Source: Catellatospora sp. KI3 (GTDB lineage Bacteria; Actinomycetota; Actinomycetes; Mycobacteriales; Micromonosporaceae). Taken from it: DNA of 64,000 bases. The stretch spans positions 1 to 64,000 of the forward strand of contig NZ_JASAMB010000027.1 of the NCBI RefSeq assembly GCF_029948125.1, read 5' to 3'. Both the position numbers and the translations under genes were made by a program. Position 1 is the first letter of the stretch. Every line of letters begins with the position of its first letter. The notes under the pieces are model-generated. The model made no database searches. It had not been told where the DNA came from and saw only the letters and a program-made list of their open reading frames with translations. Shown piece by piece: positions 55,413 to 64,000 of this stretch.

Positions 55413-56360
55413 GTGGGGGCGTACGTGAGCGTGGATACGGCAAGGCACGGCGCGGCGGGGGAGCGCGCGGAGCCGGTGGCCGAGACCGGAACCGGCGAGG
55501 CCGGGACCGACCTGGTGGTGGTGACCGGCGTCTCCGGCGGCGGCCGCAGCACGGTGGCCCGTGCCCTGGAGAACGTCGGCTACTACGTGGTCGACAACCT
55601 GCCCCAGGCGCTGCTGGTCCAGCTCGCCGAGCTGGCCGCGAAGGCGGGCGGGGCGGCCCGGCACACCGCGATGGTGCTCGACGTGCGCAGCCGCGCCTTC
55701 TCCACCGACCTGGCCGGCGCGATCCGGGAGCTGCGCGAGCGCGGCTTCAGCCCGCGCGTGGTCTTCGTCGACGCCGACGACGAGGTGCTGATCCGGCGCT
55801 TCGAGAGCGTGCGGCGCTCGCACCCGCTGCAGGGCGACGGCCGCCTGTCCGACGGCATCGCCGCCGAACGGGCCCTGCTCGCCGAGGCCCGCGAGCAGGC
55901 CGACGTGCTGATCGACACCTCCCACCTGAACGTCAACCAGCTGCGGGCCCGGGTCGAGGAGCTGTTCGCCAGCCCCGACGCGCTGCGGCTGCGGGTCACC
56001 GTGCTGTCGTTCGGCTTCAAGTACGGCCTGCCCCCCGACGCCGACTTCGTGCTGGACGCGCGCTTCCTGCCCAACCCGTTCTGGGTCTCGGAGCTGCGCG
56101 AGCAGACCGGCCGCGACGAGCCCGTCAGCAGGTACGTGCTGGGGCAGCGGGGCGCGGGGACGTTCGTGGAGACGTACGCGCGGCTGGTTCTGGCCACCGC
56201 GCCGGGTTTCGAACGCGAGGGCAAGCGGTATCTGACCGTCGCCGTCGGTTGTACCGGCGGTAAGCACCGGAGCGTCGCCATCGCCGAGGAGCTGGCCCGC
56301 CGCCTGCGTGAACTTCGGGTGGTGGCACACGCGCAGCACCGCGACCTCGGCCGTGAGTGA
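55413..56360 (+). CDS. rapZ: RapZ/YvcJ-family nucleotide-binding protein
   Basis: 315 residues, P-loop ATPase/GTPase family. The P-loop reads GVSGGGRST (Arg in the Lys position, usual in actinobacteria as far as recalled), then VGYYVVDNLPQALLVQLAEL and FVDADDEVLIRRFESVRRSH. The C-terminal domain has SFGFKYGLPPDADFVLDARF and VAVGCTGGKHRSVAIAEELA. E. coli RapZ controls glmS through small RNAs; the actinobacterial role is unclear. The first 30 residues are a variable Ala/Gly/Glu-rich extension. GTG at 55413 follows GGGAG by five bases. Confidence 0.93.
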   Translation: MGAYVSVDTARHGAAGERAEPVAETGTGEAGTDLVVVTGVSGGGRSTVARALENVGYYVVDNLPQALLVQLAELAAKAGGAARHTAMVLDVRSRAFSTDLAGAIRELRERGFSPRVVFVDADDEVLIRRFESVRRSHPLQGDGRLSDGIAAERALLAEAREQADVLIDTSHLNVNQLRARVEELFASPDALRLRVTVLSFGFKYGLPPDADFVLDARFLPNPFWVSELREQTGRDEPVSRYVLGQRGAGTFVETYARLVLATAPGFEREGKRYLTVAVGCTGGKHRSVAIAEELARRLRELRVVAHAQHRDLGRE

Positions 56361-56447
56361 CACCACGAGCGACTTCGGCGCATATGACGGGGAACACTGA
56401 CGAGGCTCGGCACGTCCATGACCGCGACGAGCTCAGCGAGGAGCGGC

Positions 56448-57395
56448 ATGAACGAGGCGACGAAGCCGATCAAGGTGGTGGCCTTCGGGGGAGGGCACGG
56501 CCTGAGCGCCAGCCTGCGCGCGCTGCGCGCCACCGGGCTGCCGCTGGACCTGACGGCGGTGGTGACCGTGGCCGACGACGGCGGCTCCAGCGGCCGGCTG
56601 CGCGCGGCCCGCTCGGTGCTGCCCCCCGGTGACCTGCGCCAGGCCCTGGCGGCGCTGGCCGCCGACGACGGGGTCAGCGACGGTACGGCCAAGCTGATGC
56701 AGTACCGCTTCACCGGCTCGGACGAGCTGGCCGGGCACCCGGTCGGCAACGTGGTGCTGTGCGGTCTGATGGAGCTGCTGGGCGACCCGGTGGCGGCACT
56801 GGAGCACGCCCAGGCGATGGTGCACGCCGTCGGCCGGGTGCTGCCCATGTCCTGCCATCCGCTGGGCATCGAGGCCGACCTGCTCGTCGACGGCGAGAAG
56901 GTCACCGTCCGCGGCCAGCACCAGGTCGCGGTCGCACCGGGCCGGGTCCTGGAGGTACGGCTGGAGCCGCCCTACCCGCAGCCGTGCCCGCAGGCCATCG
57001 AGGCGATCGGCGCGGCCGACTGGCTCGTGTTCGGCCCCGGCAGCTGGTACACCAGCGTCATTCCGCACCTGCTGGTGCCCGAGCAGGCGGCCGCGATCAC
57101 GGCCAGCCCGGCGCGCCGGCTGGTGACCCTGAACCTCGCCGCGGACCGGGAGACGGTCGGTCTGTCGCTGCCCGACCACCTCGCGGCGCTGAGCCGGTAC
57201 CTGCCGGACCTCAAGGTCGATATTGTTCTGGTCGACAGGAATGCCGTGCCAGACCCCGAACCGGTCGCGAATGCGGCAGAATCACTCGGTGCCCGCATCG
57301 CGCTCGCCCCGGTGGCGGTCGATGACGGCACGCCCCGACACGATCCGGTCCGATTGGGCCGCGCACTGGTGCCACTCTTGGGCACCGCTCGTTAG
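56448..57395 (+). CDS. yvcK: YvcK/CofD-like gluconeogenesis factor
   Basis: 315 residues. The UDP-sugar-binding N terminus reads VVAFGGGHGLSASLRALRAT, followed by VVTVADDGGSSGRLRAARSV and LPPGDLRQALAALA. Later blocks are GHPVGNVVLCGLMELLGDPV and WLVFGPGSWYTSVIPHLLVP. YvcK proteins bind UDP-GlcNAc and link carbon supply to cell-wall synthesis and shape. ATG at 56448 has GAGGAG six bases upstream; ATG at 56418 is in frame but lacks a ribosome site. It sits between rapZ and whiA as in most Gram-positive genomes. Confidence 0.94.
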   Translation: MNEATKPIKVVAFGGGHGLSASLRALRATGLPLDLTAVVTVADDGGSSGRLRAARSVLPPGDLRQALAALAADDGVSDGTAKLMQYRFTGSDELAGHPVGNVVLCGLMELLGDPVAALEHAQAMVHAVGRVLPMSCHPLGIEADLLVDGEKVTVRGQHQVAVAPGRVLEVRLEPPYPQPCPQAIEAIGAADWLVFGPGSWYTSVIPHLLVPEQAAAITASPARRLVTLNLAADRETVGLSLPDHLAALSRYLPDLKVDIVLVDRNAVPDPEPVANAAESLGARIALAPVAVDDGTPRHDPVRLGRALVPLLGTAR

Positions 57396-57474
57396 CACGT
57401 ACGAACCCGGCACCACCTGACTTGACCACAAACCATGGCGCACAGCCCGCGACCGGCCACGAGGTGACGACACG

Positions 57475-58455
57475 ATGGCGATGACCGCTGCGGTCAAAGA
57501 CGAACTGAGCCGGGTCGACGTGCCCAAGCCGTGCTGCCGGCGGTCGGAGATGGCGGCCCTGCTGCGCTTCGCCGGCGGCCTGCACATCGTCTCCGGCCGG
57601 GTGGTGGTCGAGGCGGAGCTGGACACCGGTGCGGTGGCCCGGCGGCTGCGCACGACCGTCGCCGACCTGTTCGGCTACCCCAGCGAGGTGCACGTGCTGG
57701 CCTCGGGCGGGCTGCGCAAGGGCAGCCACTACATCGTGCGCATCGTCAAGGACGGCGAGGCGCTGGCGCGCCAGACCGGCCTGCTGGACGTGCGCGGCCG
57801 CCCGGTGCGCGGCCTGCCGCCCAACGTCGTCTCCGCCAGCGTCTGCTGCGCGGTGGCGGCGTGGCGGGGCGCGTTCCTGGCGCACGGCTCGCTGACCGAG
57901 CCGGGCCGCTCCAGCGCGCTGGAGATCACCTGCCCAGGGCCGGAGTCGGCGCTGGCGCTGGTCGGCGCGGCGCGGCGGCTCGGCATCACCGCCAAGGCGC
58001 GCGAGGTGCGCGGGGTGGACCGGGTGGTGGTCAAGGACGGCGACGCCATCGCGGCGCTGCTCACCCGCATCGGCGCTCACTCCAGCGTGCTGGCCTGGGA
58101 GGAGCGCCGGGTCCGGCGCGAGGTGCGGGCCACCGCCAACCGCCTGGCCAACTTCGACGACGCCAACCTGCGCCGCTCGGCGCGGGCCGCGGTCGCCGCG
58201 GCGGCCCGGGTCACCCGCGCCCTGGAGATCCTGGCCGACGACGCCCCGGGCCACCTGACCAGCGCGGGCCGCCTGCGGCTGGAGCACCGGCAGGCGTCGC
58301 TGGAGGAGCTGGGCGCGCTGGCCGACCCGCCGCTCACGAAGGACGCGATCGCCGGACGCATAAGGCGTCTGCTGGCGCTTGCCGACAAGCGCGCGCGTGA
58401 CCTGGGCATCCCGGACACCGAGGCCGCCGTGACGGCGGAGATGCTCACCGTCTGA
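57475..58455 (+). CDS. whiA: DNA-binding protein WhiA (sporulation/cell-division regulator)
   Basis: 326 residues: an N-terminal LAGLIDADG-like fold ([40 protein letters not shown]) and a C-terminal helix-turn-helix ([20 protein letters not shown], then [13 protein letters not shown]). The conserved stretch [20 protein letters not shown] is present. In sporulating actinomycetes WhiA acts with WhiB at promoters of division genes. It ends the rapZ-yvcK-whiA block; a terminator follows before gap. Confidence 0.96.
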   Translation: MAMTAAVKDELSRVDVPKPCCRRSEMAALLRFAGGLHIVSGRVVVEAELDTGAVARRLRTTVADLFGYPSEVHVLASGGLRKGSHYIVRIVKDGEALARQTGLLDVRGRPVRGLPPNVVSASVCCAVAAWRGAFLAHGSLTEPGRSSALEITCPGPESALALVGAARRLGITAKAREVRGVDRVVVKDGDAIAALLTRIGAHSSVLAWEERRVRREVRATANRLANFDDANLRRSARAAVAAAARVTRALEILADDAPGHLTSAGRLRLEHRQASLEELGALADPPLTKDAIAGRIRRLLALADKRARDLGIPDTEAAVTAEMLTV

Positions 58456-58470
58456 CGCGACCTGCCGCAT

Positions 58471-58505
58471 GACGATCCCGCCCGACCTGTTCGGGCGGGA
58501 TCGTC
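58471..58505 (+). terminator. Terminator of whiA
   Basis: A perfect 15-bp stem, GACGATCCCGCCCGA (58471-58485) with 58491-58505, loop CCTGT, followed by GTCTTCTCTGTT. Classic Rho-independent form. Confidence 0.9.
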
Positions 58506-59740
<1,235 letters not shown>

Positions 59741-59741
<1 letters not shown>

Positions 59742-60937
59742 TGCGTTCCCTCGACGACCTGCTCGGCGAGGGTGTCTCAGGTCGGCGCGTGCTCGTGCGC
59801 GCCGACCTGAACGTGCCCTTCGTCAAGGACCAGCCCGGCGTCATCGCCGACGACGGCCGCATCCGGGCCGTCCTGCCGACCATCGTCGCCCTGCGGGACG
59901 CGGGCGCGGCCGTGATCGTCATGTCGCACCTGGGCCGCCCCAAGGGCGAGCCCGACCCGAAGTACACCCTGGCCCCGGTCGCGCAGCGGCTGCAGGAGCT
60001 GCTGGGTTCGCCGCTGGAGTTCGCCGCCGACACCGTCGGCGAGTCGGCCCAGGCGGCCGTCGCGGGCCTGCAGCCCGGCGGGGTGGTGCTGCTGGAGAAC
60101 CTGCGCTTCAACGCCGGTGAGACCAGCAAGGACGACGCCGTGCGCGGCGCGTTCGCCGACCAGCTCGCCGCCTTCGCCGACGTGTACGTCGACGACGCGT
60201 TCGGCGCGGTGCACCGCAAGCACGCCAGCGTCTACGACGTGGCGGCCCGCCTGCCGCGCTACGCGGGCGGCCTGGTCGCGACCGAGGTCGAGGTGCTCAA
60301 GCGCCTCACCGAGAACCCGGCCACGCCGTACGTGGTGGTGCTCGGCGGGTCGAAGGTCTCCGACAAGCTCGCCGTGATCGAGGCGCTGCTGAACAGCGCC
60401 GACAAGCTGCTCATCGGCGGCGGCATGTGCTTCACCTTCCTCAAGGCCCAGGGCCACGGGGTGGGCGGCTCGCTGCTGCAGGACGAGATGCTCGACACCT
60501 GCCGCGACCTGCTGGCCCGCGCCGGCGACCGGATCGTGCTGCCGGTGGACATCGTGGTGGCGGACCGGTTCGCCGCCGACGCGCAGACCGAGACGGTCGC
60601 CGCCGACGCCATCCCGGACGGCTGGCTCGGCCTGGACATCGGCCCGGCGTCGGTGGCGCTGTTCGCCGACGCGCTGGCCGGGGCGAAGACGGTCTTCTGG
60701 AACGGCCCGATGGGCGTGTTCGAGCTGGCTCCGTTCGCGGGCGGCACCCGCGGCGTGGCCGAGGCGATCACCAAGGTCGACGGCTTCACCGTGGTCGGCG
60801 GCGGCGACTCCGCCGCGGCGGTGCGGGCGCTGGGCCTGGACGAGGCGGCCTTCGGCCACATCTCGACCGGCGGCGGTGCGTCGCTGGAGTACCTGGAGGG
60901 CAAGGCCCTGCCGGGCCTGCTCGCGCTGGAGGCCTGA
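59741..60937 (+). CDS. pgk: Phosphoglycerate kinase
   Basis: 398 residues. The N-terminal domain has [11 protein letters not shown] and [20 protein letters not shown]; the nucleotide-binding half has [17 protein letters not shown] and [20 protein letters not shown], and GGGDSAAAV closes the site. It makes ATP from 1,3-bisphosphoglycerate. It is coupled to gap through TAATG and followed by tpiA after three bases. Confidence 0.97.
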
Positions 60938-60940
60938 CAG

Positions 60941-61720
60941 ATGGCAGTGGAGAAGCGCCGGCCGCTGATGGCCGGCAACTGGAAGATGAACCTCAACCAC
61001 CTCGAGGCCATCGCCCTGACCCAGAAGCTCGCGTTCAGCCTGAACGAGAAGCAGCTGGAGGCGGTCGAGGTGGCGGTGATCCCGCCGTTCGTCGACATCC
61101 GCAGCGTGCAGACCCTGGTCGACGGGGACCGCCTGCTGATCAAGTACGGCGCGCAGGACGTCTCGGCGCACAAGTCGGGCGCCTACACCGGCGAGATCGC
61201 CGCGAGCATGCTGGCCAAGCTGGGCTGCTCGTTCGTGGTCGTCGGCCACTCCGAGCGCCGGCAGTACCACGCCGAGGGCGACGAGCTGGTCAACGCCAAG
61301 GTCAAGGCCGTGCTCGCCGACGACATGACGCCGATCCTGTGCATCGGCGAGGGCCTGGACATCCGCGAGGCGGGCACCCACGTGGAGTACACGCTGGCCC
61401 AGCTCGACGGCGGCCTGGCCGGGCTCACCCCGGCGCAGGTGGAGAAGGTCGTCGTGGCGTACGAGCCGGTGTGGGCCATCGGCACCGGCAAGACCGCCAC
61501 GCCCGAGGACGCCCAGGAGGTCATCGGCGCGATCCGCGCGCAGCTGGCCAAGGTGCAGGGCGACGCCACCGCCAACGCGGTGCGCGTCCTCTACGGCGGC
61601 TCGGTGAAGGGCTCGAACATCGCCGCGATCATGGCGCAGCCCGACATCGACGGCGCGCTGGTCGGCGGGGCGAGCCTCGACGCGGACGACTTCGCGAAGA
61701 TCTGCCGCCTGGGGGAGTGA
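60941..61720 (+). CDS. tpiA: Triosephosphate isomerase
   Basis: 259 residues. The substrate Lys lies in MAGNWKMN, the electrophile His in [10 protein letters not shown] and the catalytic Glu in [14 protein letters not shown], with the phosphate loop [10 protein letters not shown]. It is the third gene of the gap-pgk-tpiA operon, which ends at a terminator 12 bases later. In many actinobacteria secG follows directly; here another gene intervenes. Confidence 0.97.
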   Translation: MAVEKRRPLMAGNWKMNLNHLEAIALTQKLAFSLNEKQLEAVEVAVIPPFVDIRSVQTLVDGDRLLIKYGAQDVSAHKSGAYTGEIAASMLAKLGCSFVVVGHSERRQYHAEGDELVNAKVKAVLADDMTPILCIGEGLDIREAGTHVEYTLAQLDGGLAGLTPAQVEKVVVAYEPVWAIGTGKTATPEDAQEVIGAIRAQLAKVQGDATANAVRVLYGGSVKGSNIAAIMAQPDIDGALVGGASLDADDFAKICRLGE

Positions 61721-61731
61721 CCCCGGTACGT

Positions 61732-61769
61732 CGGAGCGGGCGGGTGGCCATCGGCCCCCGCCCGCTCCG
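61732..61769 (+). terminator. Terminator of the gap-pgk-tpiA operon
   Basis: CGGAGCGGGCGGG (61732-61744) pairs with CCCGCCCGCTCCG (61757-61769); inner GGCC/GGCC pairing around ATC can extend it. CTGTCACC follows. Confidence 0.8.
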
Positions 61770-61856
61770 CTGTCACCGGCAGTGATCTTACGGATGCCGG
61801 GAGTCCTTCTTTGTTGCGATCTGGCTCCCGCCTGCCGGTGCCGCGGCGCGAGTGCC

Positions 61857-61862
61857 TAAAGT
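61857..61862 (+). promoter_or_regulatory. -10 element (TAAAGT) of the oligopeptide-binding lipoprotein gene
   Basis: TAAAGT predicts transcription from about 61869, a leader of roughly 90 bases. An out-of-frame GTG sits at the predicted start site, six bases after the hexamer, but opens no recognisable product. Confidence 0.4.
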
Positions 61863-61957
61863 GTGCGCGTGACCGGGCCACCTCTGGGTGCGCGGTCCCG
61901 CCCCCGACCACCCCCGAGATCCTTGGTGGGCCACCCCCGCCCGCCGAGAGGACGACC

Positions 61958-63700
61958 ATGCCTCACCTCGCGCGAACGCGCCGCCGCATGACCGCAGCCG
62001 TCCTGGCGCTCGTCACCGCGGGCGCGGTGGCCGCCTGCGACTCCGCAGCCGACTCGAGCACCTCCGTCACCGCGGGCGGCACGATCCGGGTGGTGCTGAC
62101 GCAGCTGCCCTCGCACCTGGACCCGCAGAAGATCGGTGCGGCACTGGACTCCAACGTCAGCCGCCTGCTGTCGCGCACGCTCACGACGTACAAGTCCGAG
62201 CCCGGCGCGGCCGGCAGCGAGCTGGTGCCCGACCTCGCCACCGACCTGGGCCGGCCCAGCGAGAACAACACGGTGTGGGAGTTCAAGCTGCGCGAGGGCG
62301 TGAAGTGGGAGGACGGCGCCGCGATCAACTGCCAGCAGGTGAAGTACGGCGTCGAGCGCAACTTCTCCTCGCTGTTCAAGTCGGGCCTGCCGTACGCGAA
62401 GCTGCTGCTGGCCGACAACGCGACGCCGTACGAGGGCCCGTACAGCGGCAAGGAGCTGGACTCGGTCACCTGCGACGACTCGCGCACGATCAAGTTCAAG
62501 CTGAAGCAGCCCACCGGTGACTTCAACTACGCGGTGGCCCTGTCGGTGTTCTCCCCGGCCAAGCCGGGCTCGGACGGCGACAAGGACGCCTACGACCGGC
62601 GGCCGCTGTCCAACGGGCCGTACCGGGTCGAGCCGCGCGTGGCCGACGACCGGATCACCCTGGTGCGCAACGAGCACTGGTCGGCGAGCGTGGACGGCAT
62701 CCGCAAGGCGTTCCCGGACAAGATCGAGATCGTGAAGAACGAGAACGACCCGGCGGTCACCAACGCGCTGATCCAGAACCAGGGCGGCGACCGCAACTCG
62801 GTCCTGCTCAACGCCAACGTCGCGCCGAACTTCCTGCAGCAGGTCGTCAACGACCCCGAGCTGTCCAAGCGGACGGCGACCGGTCCGACCGGCGCGGTGC
62901 GCTACTTCGCCATCAACACGAAGCTGATCAAGGACCTGCGCTGCCGCCAGGCCCTGGTGTACGCGTTCAACAAGCGCAAGTACCGCCAGGCGATGGGCGG
63001 GTCGATCATCGGCGACCTGGCCACCTCGATGATCCCGCCGAACCTGGCCGCGCACGCCAAGTTCGACGACTACGGCACGCTGAGCGACGGCGACGGCAAC
63101 GAGGACAAGGCGATCGCCCTGATCGACCAGGCCAAGGACGACAAGGTCACCTGCCCCGACTCCATCAACGTGGCGCTGCCGGACAACGACACCATCGCCC
63201 GGTACGTCAAGACGATGGTCGACGCGTACGTCCGCGTGGGCATCAAGGTCAACCTCAAGCGGCTCGACGCCGACATGTACTGGGACATCATCGCCGACTC
63301 CGGCCACCCCTACCACCTGATCTACGCGGGCTGGATCCCCGACTGGGCCAACGGCTCGGCCGTCATCCCGCCGCTGTTCGACGGCAGCCTGGTGCAGCCG
63401 CCGGGCGAGCTGAGCGGGTCGAACTACTCGTTCCTAAAGGACGCCGAGATCGACCAGGCGATCAAGGAGGCCAACGCCGAGCCGACCCTGGCGCGCCAGT
63501 ACAAGCTGTGGGGTGAGCTGGACGGCAAGCTGTCGCAGCTGGCCGTCACCATCCCGGTGATCTACCCCAACGCGATCCGGATGGCCGGGTCGAACGTGGG
63601 CGGGATGTTCATCCACTCCCAGTTCGGCATGCCCGATCTGGCCGCGCTGGGCCTGCTCGACCCGACCATCGCCACGGATGTGGCATCCTCGCCCTCCTGA
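61958..63700 (+). CDS. Oligopeptide-type ABC transporter substrate-binding lipoprotein (SBP_bac_5), orphan
   Basis: 580 residues. The lipobox AVAAC gives the lipidated Cys27. The mature protein follows the DppA/OppA pattern: GGTIRVVLTQLPSHLDPQKI, then LVPDLATDLGRPSENNTVWE, with FKLREGVKWEDGAAINCQQV further on. Ligands in this family are peptides, sugars or nickel chelates; this one cannot be assigned. No permease or ATPase gene is adjacent. ATG at 61958 follows GAGAGG and starts a normal basic N terminus (ARTRRRM); the frame upstream to 61811 is not used. Confidence 0.9.
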   Translation: MPHLARTRRRMTAAVLALVTAGAVAACDSAADSSTSVTAGGTIRVVLTQLPSHLDPQKIGAALDSNVSRLLSRTLTTYKSEPGAAGSELVPDLATDLGRPSENNTVWEFKLREGVKWEDGAAINCQQVKYGVERNFSSLFKSGLPYAKLLLADNATPYEGPYSGKELDSVTCDDSRTIKFKLKQPTGDFNYAVALSVFSPAKPGSDGDKDAYDRRPLSNGPYRVEPRVADDRITLVRNEHWSASVDGIRKAFPDKIEIVKNENDPAVTNALIQNQGGDRNSVLLNANVAPNFLQQVVNDPELSKRTATGPTGAVRYFAINTKLIKDLRCRQALVYAFNKRKYRQAMGGSIIGDLATSMIPPNLAAHAKFDDYGTLSDGDGNEDKAIALIDQAKDDKVTCPDSINVALPDNDTIARYVKTMVDAYVRVGIKVNLKRLDADMYWDIIADSGHPYHLIYAGWIPDWANGSAVIPPLFDGSLVQPPGELSGSNYSFLKDAEIDQAIKEANAEPTLARQYKLWGELDGKLSQLAVTIPVIYPNAIRMAGSNVGGMFIHSQFGMPDLAALGLLDPTIATDVASSPS

Positions 63701-63717
63701 CGCCGGGCCGCGCCCGC

Positions 63718-63723
63718 TATTCT
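63718..63723 (+). promoter_or_regulatory. secG: -10 element (TATTCT) of secG
   Basis: TATTCT lies 52 bases before the secG ATG, giving a leader of about 46 bases that contains AAGGA. It indicates that secG has its own promoter apart from tpiA. Confidence 0.4.
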
Positions 63724-63775
63724 TGACCGACACCCGGGCCGCGCCAGCGGCCACCGATACCGAAGGACCGTGCTC

Positions 63776-64000
63776 ATGCCGATCGGCTTCGCCTACGCAA
63801 TGATCGTGTTGCTGATCATCACCAGCGCCCTGCTCACCATGCTGGTGCTGCTGCACCGGGGTAAGGGCGGCGGCCTGTCCAGCATGTTCGGCGGTGGCGT
63901 CTCGTCGAGCCTGGCGGGTTCCTCCGTGGCGGAGAAGAACCTGGACCGGTACACCGTGCTGGTGGGCATCGTCTGGTTCGCCTGCATCGTCGGCCTGGGC
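63776..64000 (+). CDS. secG: Preprotein translocase subunit SecG (3' end beyond window)
   Basis: The first 75 codons of secG; the window ends before the stop. The two membrane spans are visible (AMIVLLIITSALLTMLVLLH and VLVGIVWFACIVGLG), joined by the SecG loop HRGKGGGLSSMFGGGVSSSL, then AGSSVAEKNLDRYT. SecG associates with SecYE to aid protein export. ATG at 63776 follows AAGGA by 10 bases. Confidence 0.93.
   Translation, partial: MPIGFAYAMIVLLIITSALLTMLVLLHRGKGGGLSSMFGGGVSSSLAGSSVAEKNLDRYTVLVGIVWFACIVGLG

Noticed and set aside
55413-56360. Arg in the RapZ P-loop as a defect
   Set aside because: GxSGxGRST is recalled as usual among actinobacterial RapZ proteins, so it is not a local anomaly.

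Overview
The window is chromosomal DNA from a high-GC actinobacterium. The evidence is strong G/C bias at third codon positions, many GTG and TTG starts, and lineage markers: WhiA, an XRE/DUF5753 regulator paired with DUF397, an F420-type PPOX protein, and the block uvrA - Rieske - uvrC - rapZ - yvcK - whiA - gap - pgk - tpiA - secG. Gene order and style of intergenic repeats suggest Micromonosporaceae (inference only). No rRNA, tRNA, CRISPR array, prophage or intact insertion sequence was seen.

Layout. 0.1-5.0 kb is a five-gene branched-chain amino-acid ABC importer (liv) closed by a strong terminator. 5.1-7.7 kb is a polar amino-acid ABC importer. 7.8-13.4 kb holds a PPOX protein, polA, gluconokinase and an amino-acid permease. 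13.5-24.8 kb holds alaS, a methyltransferase, rpsA, coaE, a two-domain lipoprotein and uvrB. 24.8-30.6 kb has a hemerythrin protein with a DUF2238 membrane protein, a hydrolase/monooxygenase pair, an NAD-precursor salvage pair (pnuC-nadR), and a TerC-family gene behind a clear yybP-ykoY (Mn2+) riboswitch. 30.6-39 kb is rich in cell-wall functions: an NlpC/P60 peptidase with a dipeptide epimerase (muropeptide salvage), a penicillin-binding-type serine hydrolase, a lytic transglycosylase and an SH3/glucosaminidase-like secreted protein, plus lysoplasmalogenase and typA. 39.1-46 kb is a three-gene ABC system with two ~1000-residue FtsX-like permeases. 46-49.6 kb has the regulator/DUF397 pair, a small Cys-rich protein, rsgA and a zinc-ribbon membrane protein. 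49.9-64 kb is the uvrA-to-secG housekeeping block, with an orphan oligopeptide-binding lipoprotein between tpiA and secG.

Between the genes there are several families of short dispersed or tandem repeats: three copies of a ~64-bp hairpin, two of a ~61-bp element, two of a 65-bp inverted repeat, a ~94-bp element with perfect 20-bp arms, and 29-bp and 16-bp tandem arrays. At least eleven genes carry a TANNNT -10 element 6-8 nt before the start codon, which points to widespread leaderless transcription and helps fix start sites. Other expression-control candidates are a hairpin between livJ and livH, hairpins over the ribosome binding sites of the amino-acid-binding lipoprotein and the Rieske protein, and a leader peptide with alternative pairings before rsgA.
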